Shown here piece by piece: positions 30,501 through 42,365 of a stretch of DNA of 64,000 bases. Both the position numbers and the translations under genes were made by a program. Source of the stretch: Closterium sp. Naga37s-1 (lineage: Eukaryota > Streptophyta > Zygnematophyceae > Desmidiales > Closteriaceae). The notes below the pieces were generated by a model, which did no database searches, was not told where the DNA came from, and saw nothing but the letters and a program-made list of their open reading frames with translations. How positions within the stretch are numbered: the first letter of the stretch is position 1; every line of letters starts with the position of its first letter. The DNA is taken from positions 875,501-939,500 of the forward strand of contig CANJKZ010000820.1 in the NCBI GenBank assembly GCA_947471745.1. The letters run 5' to 3'.

Positions 30501-33500
30501 TGTGAGGAGTAGGGACCCTCGATCGCCTCAGCGTACGATCGAGGAGTCGGGATGTCTGGTGCATCCGGGTCTCCCTCAGGGGCAACTAGCATGGACACGA
30601 GATGGGGCAAAGCAGCGGCAAAGCACTCAAACTCCTCCTGCTTATCCTCAAGGACGTCCGTGCCAAGAGCACACTCACCCCCGACGGACGGAGGACAGAC
30701 AGACTCAGACTCAGCAACAAGGCTAGCGGCGTAGTCTAGACGACAAGCGGCAGCAAAGTCAACTAACTCAGCGACTAGAGCAGACGCAGCGGAGGACTCA
30801 AAGGTAGGGTCAGTGACAACAGTGGCGAGGAGACGCGTGACAGTAGGACTGGCAGCACGAAGGGAGTCAGACTCCGGGTCAGCAAGAGCAGGAAGAGAGG
30901 ACGAAGGAGGAGACGGGAGAGGGACACGCTGGGGAGCAGTGGAAGGACGAAGCGCCATCTGGTGAGTGCCTGGGACAGCAGGAGGACGCTGACGCGGGAC
31001 ACGACGACCAGTGTGAGCAGCACGAACAGGCGACGCTCGACGAGACTCAGGCGACGCATGACGAGACTCAGGCTCACGACGCTCCGTAAGACCTCCAGTC
31101 GGACCAGTGTAAGGAGCAGGACCAGGGAGAGGGGAGGCAGACGGTAACTGTGACTGCGACTGGACAGACGGAGGACACGCTAAGGAGGGAGGAGGCTGAC
31201 CAAGAACCTGCTGAAGGAGCGGAACGAAGTACTGCCGCGGCCGCGCAGCGTCTCCAGAACCAGCAGAGACACCAACTCCAGGGTCCGCAGCACCAGCAGT
31301 AGCTCCAACTCCAGGGTCCGCAGTACCAGCAGCAGCTCCAACGCCCGGGTCCTCAGCACCAGCAGCAGCTCCAACTCCCGGGTCCTCAGCACCAGCAGCA
31401 GCTCCAACTCCCGGGTCCGTAGCACCAGCAGCAGCTCCAACGTCAGGGTCCACAGCACCAGCAGCAGCTCCAACTCCAGGGTCCGCAGCACCAGCAGCAG
31501 CTCCAACGCCCGGGTCCTCGGCACCAGCAGCGGCTCCAACTCCAGGGTCCGCAGCACCAGCAGCACCACCAGCAGCGTCAGCAGCACCAGCACCAGCAGC
31601 ACCTCCAGCAGCAGCAGCACCTCCAGCACCAGGGTCCGCGACACTAGGAGCTCCACTACGGAGACTGCAGCGCCGCGCGTACCACTCTCGGAGCCGCTGG
31701 AGAGAGGGCAGCTCCCGCCGAGGGGGGGAAGCACTAGCTCCGGCTCGAGCAGCCCTCCTGGCTCCAGAAGCACCTCTCCTGAGGCTGCAGTACTGTAAGT
31801 ACTACTCACGCAGCTGCTGAGAGGAGAGAGCTCCTCCAGGTGTAGCACTCCCAGGCTCAGCACCTCCAGACGCAGCACCCCCAGACTCAGCACCTCCAGA
31901 CTCAGCACCCCCAGACTCAGCACCTCCAGACTCAGTACCCCCAGGCTCAGCACCCCCAGGCTCCGCACCCCCAGGCTCCGCTCGCTCAGGCTCCGCTTGC
32001 TCAGGCTCAGCACCCCTAGCAGGACGAGAGTCGACAGCTACCTCGACAGGCTCAACCGGGTCTACCTGGGACACACCTGAGGGAGCGGCACCCTGAGGGG
32101 GGAGGGGGTCTACCACAGCAGCACCTGGCGCGAGGAAGAGAGGCGGGGGGGGGAGCGGGGCAGTGCGGTAGGGGAAGAGGCGGTAGTAGGGCACGGACTC
32201 GTCAAAAGTGACGTCCTGAGAGGGCAGGACCCGGCGCGAGGTGGCGTGGTAAAACTGCCAGCCAGACGCATCCGGGACAAAGCCCAGGAAGACACAAGGA
32301 ACAGCGCGGGAGGAGAGCTTGTCCGCGGACGTATCGCGAACAAAAGCTCGAGATCCCTAGACCCGAAAACGCGACACATCGCCAACCTCTCCCGTCCAAC
32401 GCAGTGTCGGGGAAGTCTCCGGCAAGGAGACACGGGGCCAGAGGTTGAGCTGATGCGCAGCGTAGCGGACCGCAAACGGCCACAGAAAGTGGGGGGCAGC
32501 CGCATGGATCAAGGAGGTACGAGCGACCTCCATGACCAAGCCAATGCGGCGCTCAGCAACCCCATTCTGCTGTGGAGAGGCCGGAAGCGTGAACGACTGG
32601 CGAATGCCGTGCTCCGCACAGTAGGCGGCCAAGAGGTCGGAGGAGAACTCACCACCTCTGTCAGAGTGCAAGCGCAGGACAGGAAAGTCCGAGTGGAAAC
32701 GCTCGCTGAGCTGGAGACGAGAAGCGCGGATCCAAGGGATCAAAACATCAGGGACCTCACCCTTGGTGCGCAAGGGGAAGACCGTGGTGTAGCGCGAGTA
32801 GTCGTCAACAACTATCAGGAAGTACCTCTCCTGACCCTGACCACGGACGCGGGCTGGGCCCCACACGTCCATGTGGAGCGTCTGCAAGGGAGCAGTCGTC
32901 GGGGGAAACGAGGAGGAGTGAGGAGCGGCGCGCTGCCGCCCCTCGACACAGGGAAGACAGGGAGGAGCAGGCGAGGGTGGGAGTGGAGGGAGAACCCTGG
33001 GAAGGCCAGAGACAAGGTACCGTTTGTGCATGGCACGAAGGCGCTGCACGGACGGGTGACCAAGTCGGTGGTGCCAGAGGACGGTCTCGTGCGCCAGAGA
33101 GCGACACGAGCAGGGGGCTGACAGCTGACCTGACGCAGACGCAGACGCAGCTACCTGAGGGGACTCAGTGGTCAGTGTGTACAGGTCCGACCTTGGCTGC
33201 CGAGTGAAGGTAGCCAGGTGACGGCCCGTCCGAGCACACGTGCAGTGTGTCACGCGCTCGTAGGCAGGGGTGAACTGGTGGACCCCCCCGTCCTGGAGCG
33301 CACTACCCGCCACCAAGTTCGTAGAGAACGAGGGGAGGTAGAGACCTGACAGAGTGCCCGACGGAACTGCAGGACAAGGAAGGACAGTGGAGGAGGTCGC
33401 AACGACCGGACCCCCAGAGGGGTCAGCGAGGGAGACAGCAACTGGCCGAGCAAGCGGCTCAAGGGCAGTGCGGTCACGAAAGAAACAGCGAGAAGCACCT

Positions 33501-33607
33501 GAGTCCAGTGTGAAGGTGTGCAGTGCCTCAGTCGACTCAGTACCAGGGGGCGTAGACTCACTAGCACCTAGAGCAGCAGCCTCACCAGCACCTGGGGTAG
33601 TAGACAC
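30501..33607 (-). pseudogene. Element A protease, integrase and linker (frameshift and nonsense)
   Basis: 32357-33607 is open and carries the aspartic protease site (LDSGASRCFF), the integrase zinc motif (LWHHRLGH to CLPCVEG) and the catalytic triad contexts LHMDVWGP, HSDRGGEF and NGVAERR. The frame then shifts near 32357. The following linker reads AEPGG pentapeptide repeats and stops at LSSQQLRE, where the expected Trp codon has become TAG (about 31799). From 30461 to 31453 the frame is open again with Gly-Ala-Val-Asp-Pro repeats. No single uninterrupted polyprotein exists. Confidence 0.88.
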
Positions 33608-33691
33608 GCGAGTACCTGGAGCGGCAGCCTCACAAGCACCTAGAGCGGCAGCCTCACTGGTCTGAATGCCCGGGTCGGGCGGAACACACAG

Positions 33692-35031
33692 TTACTGAGC
33701 ACCCTCTCCACTAGTAGACATCACATACATGGCAGTGAGAATAGCATCAAAGTCTAGAGCATAGATATCAATGTTCTTCTTCATCAGATCAGCCCAGCGG
33801 GGCAGCTCAGTGGCATCAGGGAACTGAGTACGCCAAGCGTCGTCGAGGCGAGAGAAGCAGCGCTGCGCGGTGTGTGCCCTCCCACACGTCTGACCAGTGC
33901 GGTCACCAGTGCGGATGACGTACGTGTAGCTAAGGCCACCCCCCCCCCCCCCCCGTGCTGAAAGTACCACTCACGGAGCTCCTGGGGCGACGGAGTGTGC
34001 TGCTGGCTCTGGCCACTGCCAGCGCCTCCACGACCACCACCGCCGCCGCCACCTCCTCGACCACCCCCTCCCCTGCCGCCGCCGCGTCCACCGCCGCCCC
34101 CACCACCGCCCCCGCCCCTGCCACCTCCCCCGCCGCTGCCGCCACCACCCCCACCGCTGCCACTAGTCCCTCCAGCCCCACCACCACCCCCACCGCCGCC
34201 ACCGCCCCCACCACCGCCTCCCCCGCCGTCACCTCCGCCTCCCTTGCCCCCTTTGCCCTTGCCGCTGCGGCGCCAGCTCGAAGCAGACGCAGTCCCGACC
34301 TTCTCAGCACCAAGGAGGTCGACAGAAGACGCAGAGGCTACAGAGGGAAGAAGGGGGGAAGGGGAACACCCCTCAAAGAAAGGGGTGCGGGGGTCGCCAC
34401 GAGAGGCACCTACAGCGACTATGCTAGCCTCAGCTGCAAGGAGTTCCTTCTCGAGGAGGGCAATGGTGAGCTCAGTGGGGCAGCGAGCTAGGAAGTGATC
34501 CCTAACTGCACGCAGAGTGTCAGGGAGGCGGGTGACTAGGTGGTAGAGAGTGAGTCAGAGTGGGGGGGGGTTCGTGGCAAGAAACTCATCGGGCATGGCG
34601 GCACGGAAGCGGGCCTCACTAGTACGGAGGTGCGTGATGAGGTCAGCGACAGTGTGGAAGGAGGCGAGGTCGGGGAACAGGTAGGGGAGTGAGAGACGGC
34701 CTAGTGCGGCAGAGGCAGGTGAGGAGTAGCGGGCAACGACAGCAGTGTACAGTGCCTGTGCAGTCTTGTGCTGGCCAAAGTGCTCGCGCTCATCGATCGG
34801 CAGGGAGTTGCGAATAGCAAAGCGAGCGTGAGCGTCACGAGTCTGCCACTGTGAGCGGGCCGTGCTGTCAGCAGTAGCAGCAGGGGCAGTGGCATGGCCT
34901 AGGGCGTGATCGTACAGTGAGATGTCTTCCTTGGCAGTGAGCTGTAGGAAGAGGTGCAGGTCATCTAGCCAGGTGTCAAACTTCACTGGGCGGCCCTCAG
35001 CATCGAAAGCTAGTACAGGAGGGCTAGCCAT
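33692..35031 (-). pseudogene. Element A gag (frameshifted at homopolymers)
   Basis: The start at 35031 (MASPPVLAFDAEGRPVKFDTW) matches the copia gag N-terminus and is open for 158 residues to a G/C homopolymer near 34561. After a shift, a Gly-rich region (about 34000-34260) and a zinc-finger-like segment (TCGRAHTAQRCF near 33880) follow, ending at 33692. A second long homopolymer lies at 33941-33956. Both breaks coincide with homopolymers, so sequencing or assembly error is possible. Confidence 0.75.
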
Positions 35032-35099
35032 AGTAGCAGTAGGAGCAGCAGTATAGTAGCAGTAGGAGCAGTAGGAGAACCCTAAAAGCAGTAGGGCGG

Positions 35100-35760
35100 C
35101 TCGGTCCAGAGAGGACTGTGCAGTACGGGGAGGGCGGCGCGGTTCGGTTCGGGCGGCTCGGTTCGGGCGGCGCGGCTTGGCTCGGGCTGGGCGGCTCGGT
35201 TCGGGCGGCTCGGTTCGGGCGGCCTGGTTCTGGCGGGGCCGTGGCCGTCGCGTGCGGGGTGCTAAGGGGCGGTGTGTGGGGTCGACGGGGCCGCTAAGGG
35301 GTGGGCGCGCGCGGGGTCTACGGGGCCGACGGGGCCGCTAAGGGACGGCGCGCGGGGTCGACGGGGCCAGCGGGGCCTCTAGGCGGGGTGCACGTGGGGT
35401 CGACGGGGCCAGCGGGGCCGCTAGGCGGGGCGCACGTGGGGTCGACGGGGCCAGCGGGGCCTCTAGGCGGGGCGTGCGCGAGGTCGACGGGCCGACGGGG
35501 CCTCTAGGTGGGGCCGACGGGGCCTCTAGGTGGGGCGCGCGGGCCGACGGGGCCTCTAGGTGGGGCCGACGGGGCCTCTAGGTGGGGCGCGCTCGGGGTC
35601 GACGGGCCGACGGAGCCTCTAAGGGGCGGCGCGCGGGTCGCTAAGGGGCGGGTCGCGGGTCGCGGGGCCTTAAGGGGCCGTTAAAGAGGGGCGCACGAGG
35701 GCGCTGGGGGGAGGCGCTCGAGGGCGCTCCGACAGTAGGGCGCACGAGGGCGCTAGTAGG
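35100..35760. repeat. GC-rich tandem repeats in element A leader
   Basis: Between gag and the primer-binding site, units such as GGGGTCGACGGGGCC plus variants of CTCTAGGTGGGGC recur with irregular 25-45-base spacing. No coding potential is recognised. The segment is part of the untranslated leader. Confidence 0.8.
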
Positions 35761-35818
35761 TAGAGAGAAAACGGAACGGTGGGCCCTTAGGAACGTTCGG
35801 TCCTAGGTTCCTAACCTA

Positions 35819-35832
35819 GGCTCGTAATACCA
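35819..35832 (-). other. Element A primer-binding site
   Basis: TGGTATTACGAGCC on the element strand directly after the 5' LTR; a variant of the plant initiator-Met tRNA complement. Confidence 0.75.
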
Positions 35833-35949
35833 TGTTAGAGTGAGAGAAGTGTTTGACTAGAAAGAGGTGAGAGTACAAATAGAGTTGTGAACCCCCTATA
35901 GGCTAACCCACTACAGCCTACACAAATATAACAAGTATAATGTTTGACA
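35833..35949 (-). repeat. Element A 5' LTR
   Basis: 117 bp, identical by eye to the 3' LTR; followed by TATTG target duplication. Confidence 0.95.
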
Positions 35950-36322
35950 TATTGAACCGCAACAGCAATAGTAAAACGGTTATTAACTGTATCACTTCGT
36001 ATTCTTTGTACTCTTATAAAAGCTTGTATCTCTTTGTTTTAATCAATCTACTTTGCCGTCACATACCAGCGCAAGGTGGTTCTCAGACTTATCATTAAAA
36101 AACGCTTCAGCTATTACATAATTCCTACTCAGAGTTTAGTCCTGCAAAGATCCTAAGGGCTTTTTCTCAGCCCAACAAACGTCACCATATACTCGAGCAC
36201 AAGCAAAGGGCCACAAAGCCAGGTCACATGCAGAGGTATATATGCAACAACAACAGTGCAGTGATCATTACCTAGCAAGAGCATGCATGTAGGTACATAT
36301 ATAGATCACAGTACAAGCAAAG

Positions 36323-37623
36323 TCACGAAGTGAGCAAGTGAGACGAAACCGGCACAAGGCCTAACATAGTACAGAAACGCTGATGATCACCAGACGGAAG
36401 TGCCTTGGTGAATATATCAGCAGTGTTGGCCCGAGTGGCCATGTGAGCAAGACGAAGCTGACCACGCTGCTGCAACTCTCGAGCCAGGAAGTAACGCAGA
36501 GCGATGTGTTTCGTTCTGTGCTCCAGCCTGTGCTCCTGACACAAGGCAATGGCGGCCTTGTTGTCTACGTACAGAACTGGAGGAGAACGAGGTCGCTCTC
36601 CCAAGTCAGTCAGCAGGTAGGTGAGCCAGCGTAACTCCTGTGCAGCCATGGCTGTGGCGTAGATCTCAGCCTCACAACTAGAGCTGAGAACAGAAGACGA
36701 GCGGGTAGACCGCCAAGAAACAGAGCCGCAGCGAAGGCTGAAAGTGTAACCCTGTGACGACTGATGCGTAGCCAGGTCGTCAACCCAAGAAGCGTCTGAG
36801 TGTCCAGTGAGGAAAACTGAGCTCCGCCCTCCAAGCACGAGCCCCATGCTCGATGTACTGCACAAGTAGCGTAGTACCCTCTTCGCAGCATCCATGTGCA
36901 CCTTTCGGTGCCTACCAGGAGCCACGTAGTGTGCCAGAAGGCCAAGAGGGTACGCAAGGTCAGGACAAGTGCAGGTCATCAGGTACATGAGGCAGCCCAC
37001 TAGCTCTGGGTACGGGTCACTCGGCTCGACGGACTCGTCCGAAGGTGGAGCTGAGAGCGAGTGACCTGTAGCCAGAGGAGTGGACTGTGGCGAAGACCAA
37101 GTGAAGCCGAAGCGCTGAAGGACCTGCTGCACCATGTGTGACTGAGTTAGGGTGATGGTGCGGCGTGCTCTGTCCCGGGTGATCTCCAACCCAAGGTAAT
37201 TGCGCAGCTCACCCAGGTCTGTGCACATGTGTCTCTTCTGTAGCTCCGACTTCACAAGGGCGAGAGCCTCAGTATCAGCAGTGGCAAAGACCAAGTCGTC
37301 GACGTACACGAGGATGTAGAACGGCGGCAGTGAAGTGTCGGTGCGTAGAAACAGCGATGGGTCAGCAGTGGAAGGGGCAAACCCAAGAGCCGCAAGTGTC
37401 GTCCTCAGTGTGTCGTGCCACTCACGAGGCGCCTGACGGAGACCGTAGACTGGCCGACGGAGGCTCCACTGGGTACCAGGAGGGAACGACCCATTGAAGC
37501 CAGGTGGGCGGCGCAGCCAGATCTCCTCGTGCAGACTGCCCTGTTAGAACGCTGTGCTGAAGTCCAGAGAGTGAAGCTCGTAGTCACGCTGAGCGGCAAC
37601 GTGCAGCAGCACCCGAAGAGTGG
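36323..37623 (-). pseudogene. Element B RT (C-terminal part) and RNase H
   Basis: 36323-37309 is open with YVDDLVFAT at its start, GHSDASWVDD, SCEAEIYATA and YVDNKAAIAL. The upstream RT palm (about 37310-37623) is broken: near 37543 a missing base in the codons for FLQGSL creates a stop. Same copia family as element A, clearly diverged from it. Confidence 0.88.
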
Positions 37624-40600
37624 TCATCTTGGGGTGGGGGAGAAGGTCTGGAAGAAGTCAACTCCCTGTCGCTGACTGAAGCCTCGTGCAACGTAACGAG
37701 CCTTGAAGACAGGCGGAGAACCCGGCGGCCGCTTCACCCCGAAAATCCACATGCCATCGACGATGTTCGCCCTAGGAGGGGGAACCTCATTGATGTAAGT
37801 GCCTGTGGACTTCCAGGATGCCATCTCTGCGTCCATGGCTGTCTGCCACTGAGAGGAGTAGGGACCCGCGATCACCTCAGCATAAGAACGCGGAGTCGGG
37901 ATGTCTGGTGCATCCGGGTCTCCCTCAGGGGCAAACAACATGGCCACGAGATGAGGCGCAGCGGCTGCAAGACACTCCAAGTCCTCCTGCCTGTCCTCAA
38001 AGACGTCCGTGCCAAGAGCACACTCACCCCCGACGGACAGAGGACAGACAGACTCAGACTCAGCAACAAGACTAGCAACGTAGTCTAGACGACAGGCAGC
38101 AGCAAAGTCAACAAGCTCAGAGACTAAGGTAGACGCAGCAGCAGACTCAAACGACGGGTCAGTGACAACAGTGGCGAGCAGACGCGTGACAGTAGGGTGA
38201 GCAGCATGAACCAGGTCAGACTCAGGGTCCTGAACGTCAGGCAGAGAAGAAGCAGGAGGAGACGGTAGGGGAATAAGCTGTGGAACAGAGGAAGGATGAA
38301 GTGTCATAGCGTGCGTGCCAGGGACAGGAGGCGGACGCTCACGAAGAACACGACAACCAATGCGACCAGCGCGAAGAGGCGAGGTAGGACGAGACGCAGG
38401 CTCACGACGCTCTGTAAGCAAGCATGTCTGCTCAGTGTAAGGAGAAGGAGCAGGCAGTGGAGCACCGGGCTGTAACGGGAGGGCAGTGGAAGACGGGAGG
38501 CTAAGAACCTGACGAAGCACAGAGTCAGGCGGTGGCAGAGGCGACGGTGACGGCGGAGCGAAAAACAGTCGCGATGGTGTAGTGCCATCAGTAGCAGTAG
38601 CTCCAGCGCCTCCGGCAGCTCCAGAACCTCCAGCTCCAACGACTCCAGCAGCAGCACCTCCAGCTCCAGGGACTCCAGCAGCAGTACCTCCAGCTCCAGC
38701 GCCTCCAGCAGCTCCAAAACCTCCAGCTCCAGCGCCACCAGCAGCAGCACCCCCAGAACCGGCACCTCCAGCCTCACGGTCTCCACCTCTAGGGTCGACA
38801 GGACCAGCGCCAGGGCCTCCAGCAGCAGCACCCCAAGAACCGGCACCTCCAGCTCCAGGGTCTCCAACTCCATAGTCAACAGCACCAGCTCCAGGGCCTC
38901 CAGCCCCAGTACCTCCAGCAGCAGCACCCCCAGAACCGGGACCTCCAGCTCCAGGGTCTCCAACGCCAGGGTCGACAGCACTAGCTCCAGAGCCTCTAGC
39001 CCCAGTACCTCCAGTAGCAGCACCCCCGGAACCGACACCTCCAGATCCAGAAGCAGCACAAGTTCCGGCAGCTCCAATACCTGCAGTACGAGCACCTCCA
39101 GAACCAGAGACACCAGCACCCCCAGCGCCTCCACGACAAGCAGCTCCAGCAGCACGACTCCTCAGGCGGGTACGCGACGCAAGCCACTCTCGTGCCTGCT
39201 GTGGTGAGACAGGCCCGCGTCGTGAAACGAGACCCAGAGGAACGCCAGAAGACTCAGCACCCCCAGGCTCCGCACCCCCTGGCACCTCACGGACGGGCTC
39301 AGCACCCCCAGACTCCGCAGCCGCAGGCTCAGCACCCCCAGGCTCCGCACTCCCCAGCACCTCACGCATAGGCTCAGCACCCTCAGAAGCAGCACCACCA
39401 GCAGCACCTCCCGCAGCAGCACCTGAGTTGCTAGTGACCTCTACAGGCTCTGCCAAGGGGGGCGGGTCTACCTGAGACACACTTGAAGGAGCAGGACCAT
39501 GAGGGGGGAGGGGGTCTACCGGAGGGGGACCTTGAGCGAGGAAAAGCGGCGGGGGAGGGAGAGGGGCAGTGCGGTAGGGGAAGAGACGGTAGAAAGGAAC
39601 CGACTCGTCAAAGGTGACGTCCTGAGAAGGGAAGACACGTCGCGAGGTGGGGTGGTAAAACTGCCAGCCAGGCGCGTCAAGGACAAAGCCAAGGAAGACA
39701 CAGGGAATGGTGCGGGAGGAGAGCTTGTCCGCGGACGTATCGCGGACAAGGGCACGAGCACCCCAGACCCGGAAACGCGACGCATCGCCAACCTCCCCCG
39801 TCCAACGCAGTGTGGGCGAGGTCTCCAGCAAGGAGACACGGGGCCAGAGGTTGAGCTGCTGCGCGGCGCACCGGACTGCAAACGGCCACAGAAAATGGGG
39901 AGCCGCCGCATGAATCAAGGAGGTACGAGCGACCTCCATGACTAAGCCAATGCGGCGCTCAGCAACCCCATTTTGCTGTGGTGAGCCCGGAAGCGTGAAC
40001 AACTGCTCGATGCCCTCCCCCTGACAGAAGGCCCGCAAGAGGTCGGAGGTGAAATCACCACCTCTGTCAGAGTGCAGACGCAGGACAGGAAGGTCCTGGC
40101 GGAACCTGCGGCGGAGCCGGAGACGAACTGCTCGGATCCAAGGGATCAGGACAGCAAGGACCTCACCCTTGGTGCGCAAGGGGAAGACCGTGGTGTACCG
40201 CGAGTAGTCGTCGACAACCAGCAGAAAGTACCGCTCACCGCTCTGTCCACGAACGCGGGCTGGGCCCACACGTCCAGATGGAGGGTCTGCAGAGGAGCCT
40301 CTGTCGGGGGAAACGAGGAGGAGTGAGGAGCGGCGCGCTGCCGCCCCTCGATGCAAGGAAGGCAGGGCGGCGCAGCCGAGGCAGGGAGGGGAGGGAGAGA
40401 CCTGGGAAGACCAGACACAAGGAGGCGACGGTGCATGCCACGTAGACGTGGCAGGGAGAGGTGGCCCAGGCGGTGGTGCCAGAGAAGAGTCTGGTGCGAC
40501 AAGGAGCGACACTCACAAGGGGAGGCTACCTGACCTGACGCAGAAACCTGACCAGTAGCAGCTATCTGAGGAGGCGCAGTCGTCAGTGTGTAAAGACTCG

Positions 40601-40740
40601 ACCCTGGCCGACGGGTAAACGTGGCCAGGTGGCGACCGGTCCGGGAGCACGTATAGATCGCCACACGCTGTCCTTTAGGGGTAAAGGTGTCAACCCACTG
40701 GTCCTGGAGAACTGCGTCGCTCACCAAGTTCATCGAGAAC
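37624..40740 (-). pseudogene. Element B integrase, linker and RT start (frameshifted)
   Basis: The integrase catalytic part, a very long Gly-Ala-Pro linker and the RT start form one continuous frame from about 40257 down to 37624 (VVDDYSRYTTVFPL, HSDRGGDF, NGVAERR, then GMWIFGVKRPPG and FFQTFSPTPR). The protease end and integrase zinc region (LWHHRLGHLSLPRL) lie in another frame at 40146-40733. A single missing C near 40262, by comparison with element A, explains the break. The linker contains SPQQAREW and short Gly-Ala-rich repeats. Confidence 0.85.
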
Positions 40741-41559
40741 GAGGCTCACCAAGTTCATTAGTGAGCCAGACGGAACCGCCGGGCACGGAAGCACAGTGGT
40801 GGACAGCGCAAGAACTGGGCCCCCTAAGGGGTCAGCCAGAGAGACTGCAACAGGTGCAGTGAGTGGTGTGAGTGTAGTACTGTCACGGAAGAAGCAGCGG
40901 GAAGCACCTGAGTCAAGCGTGAAGGTGTGCAAGGCCTCAGTAGGCGGAGTACCTGAGGAAGCAGACTCGCTAGCACCTAAGGCAGCAGCCTCACTAGCAC
41001 CTAGAGCAGCAACCTCTATACCGGGGTCGTACTGCACACACAGGTGACAGTCACTCTCAGCACCACCAGGCAAAGCAGACATGGCAGTAAGGATGGCGTC
41101 ATAGTCTAAAGCAAAGACAGCAACGCCCGACCTAAGTAGCTCAAGCCAGGGGGGGATCTCAGCCTCGTCGCCAAACTCTGTGCGCCAGGCGTCAGTCAAA
41201 TAGGCGAAGCAGCGGGACTGTGCATGACCAGGTGTCCCACAGGTCTCACCAGCTCGACGACCTGTGCGAATGACGTACGGGCAGCGACCCGGACTCGGAG
41301 ACGGCCCACGCTGGTAAAGCCACTCACGAAGCTGCCGGGGCGTAAGGGTCGGACGCCGCCGTAGCTGCATCTGGCCACCGCCAGACACTCCGCAGCAAAC
41401 AGCGCCACAGTGACTGCTACTATGGCCGCCACCACTCCCACTGCTGCCACCACCGCCGTCACCACTCCCACCGGTACGACAAAGGGAAGTCATGGCGGGC
41501 AAGCTAGGAGGAGTGCGACCTCTAGGGCAGGGCGCTGGCGCAAGGCAGGGCGCTGGAGC
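40690..41559 (-). pseudogene. Element B gag C-terminus and protease, truncated
   Basis: Gly/Ser-rich stretch, TPRQLREW motif, zinc-finger-like CPYVIRTGRRAGETCG with downstream H and C, then the protease LDSGASRCFF. The gag N-terminus is missing because the element ends at 41559. A short direct repeat (CTCACCAAGTTCAT near 40720 and 40745) disrupts the protease end. Confidence 0.85.
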
Positions 41560-41595
41560 AGTGAATCATCCACCTTCACATTCACGGATAACGTT

Positions 41596-42365
41596 CACAC
41601 CCTTGTCCCAACAAGAGCCTAAATTGTGCACCATTTTGGTCCAGCGTGGCAAACTTCTTGACAGGCCATGCCTAAGCCACGTGCCATGTGATATTCCGTA
41701 CACATATAAATGAATCTAAACATCCAAGTGCATCCTACCCTACTTCTTGGCAATCGTTTGAAACGTTCAATTGTGTGTGGTCGATCACTCGTTGCGCAAG
41801 TGGAACGAGTTGCAAACAGGGGGAAACATTTTTGCAATGGCTCGATGACTCAAGGTACCGTAACAAGTTTTTCGAAATGGACATTTAAAGAACCGTGAGT
41901 GAAGTTATTCGCTGCGACACCATGTAACCAACCGAGTGCGTGCTGCGTTAGCGTGGCCCTGCCCTGCTTGTGAGATGAGTCCGATGGTCCCAGCCCAACT
42001 ACATCAACCAGGGAAGGGATGTGCCAGCTTTCGGCCCAGCCTTGTGTGATCTTGGCTCATCCCCGTGCTACAATATATCCAAAGGTCGGCCGCTCAATCT
42101 CGTCGCTGTATAAGTGGTCGAATGTGAGCGCACTGAGCTATTCGTTTTGCTGGCGTACCAAGGGTTTTGCTAGCCATTTTTGGGGCCCCGGTTACGGAGC
42201 ATCGCATGGGTTTATCATTCGTTTTTCCTTCCGGAGCCGAATCAAATTGCGACAATCAATAATGAAAGCACGATCGTGTGAAATGCAAAGTTTCCACCTG
42301 CCCAAGGTATTTAACTTCACACCATTGTGGTTTCACTGGTGCTATTTTGCTTTCCTTCCTTGCGA
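41596..42365. other. Spacer between element B and SSL pseudo-exons
   Basis: About 770 bases of low-complexity-free, AT-balanced sequence. It begins with the right flank of the 36-bp repeat. I recognise no gene, repeat or LTR. Confidence 0.55.

Larger units (their letters stand above)
28699..35949 (-). mobile_element. Element A: full-length young Ty1/copia element
   Basis: 7251-bp minus-strand element with two 117-bp LTRs that I read as identical. It is flanked by the exact 5-base target duplication TATTG (28694-28698 and 35950-35954). The primer-binding site lies at 35819-35832. Order on the element strand is a GC-rich repetitive leader, gag, protease, integrase, a repetitive linker, RT, RNase H. 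It sits inside the solo LTR. Confidence 0.95.
28482..36177 (+). mobile_element. Solo LTR inserted in element B, itself split by element A
   Basis: Removing element A leaves about 440 bases that start TGTTGG and end CCAACA, flanked by an exact 5-base target duplication AACGT (28477-28481 and 36178-36182). A TATAAAAG box lies in the right half near 36013. No internal region or second LTR is present, so this is a solo LTR, the usual product of LTR-LTR recombination. Its family differs from all other elements in the window. Confidence 0.85.
28264..41559 (-). mobile_element. Element B: 5'-truncated Ty1/copia element with a nested insertion
   Basis: Minus-strand copia element. The 3' LTR (28264-28396) is followed by about 80 bases of interior, then a nested solo LTR (28482-36177 including element A). 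The interior resumes at 36183 with RNase H and RT, integrase and protease, and ends in mid-gag at 41559. The 5' LTR, leader and gag start are missing. A polypurine tract (GCGGGGG on the element strand) precedes the 3' LTR. Several frameshifts show it is dead. Confidence 0.9.

Noticed and set aside
33930..34498. Ala/Pro-rich open frames on both strands near 34 kb
   Set aside because: They are out-of-frame readings of the Gly-rich tract of element A gag.
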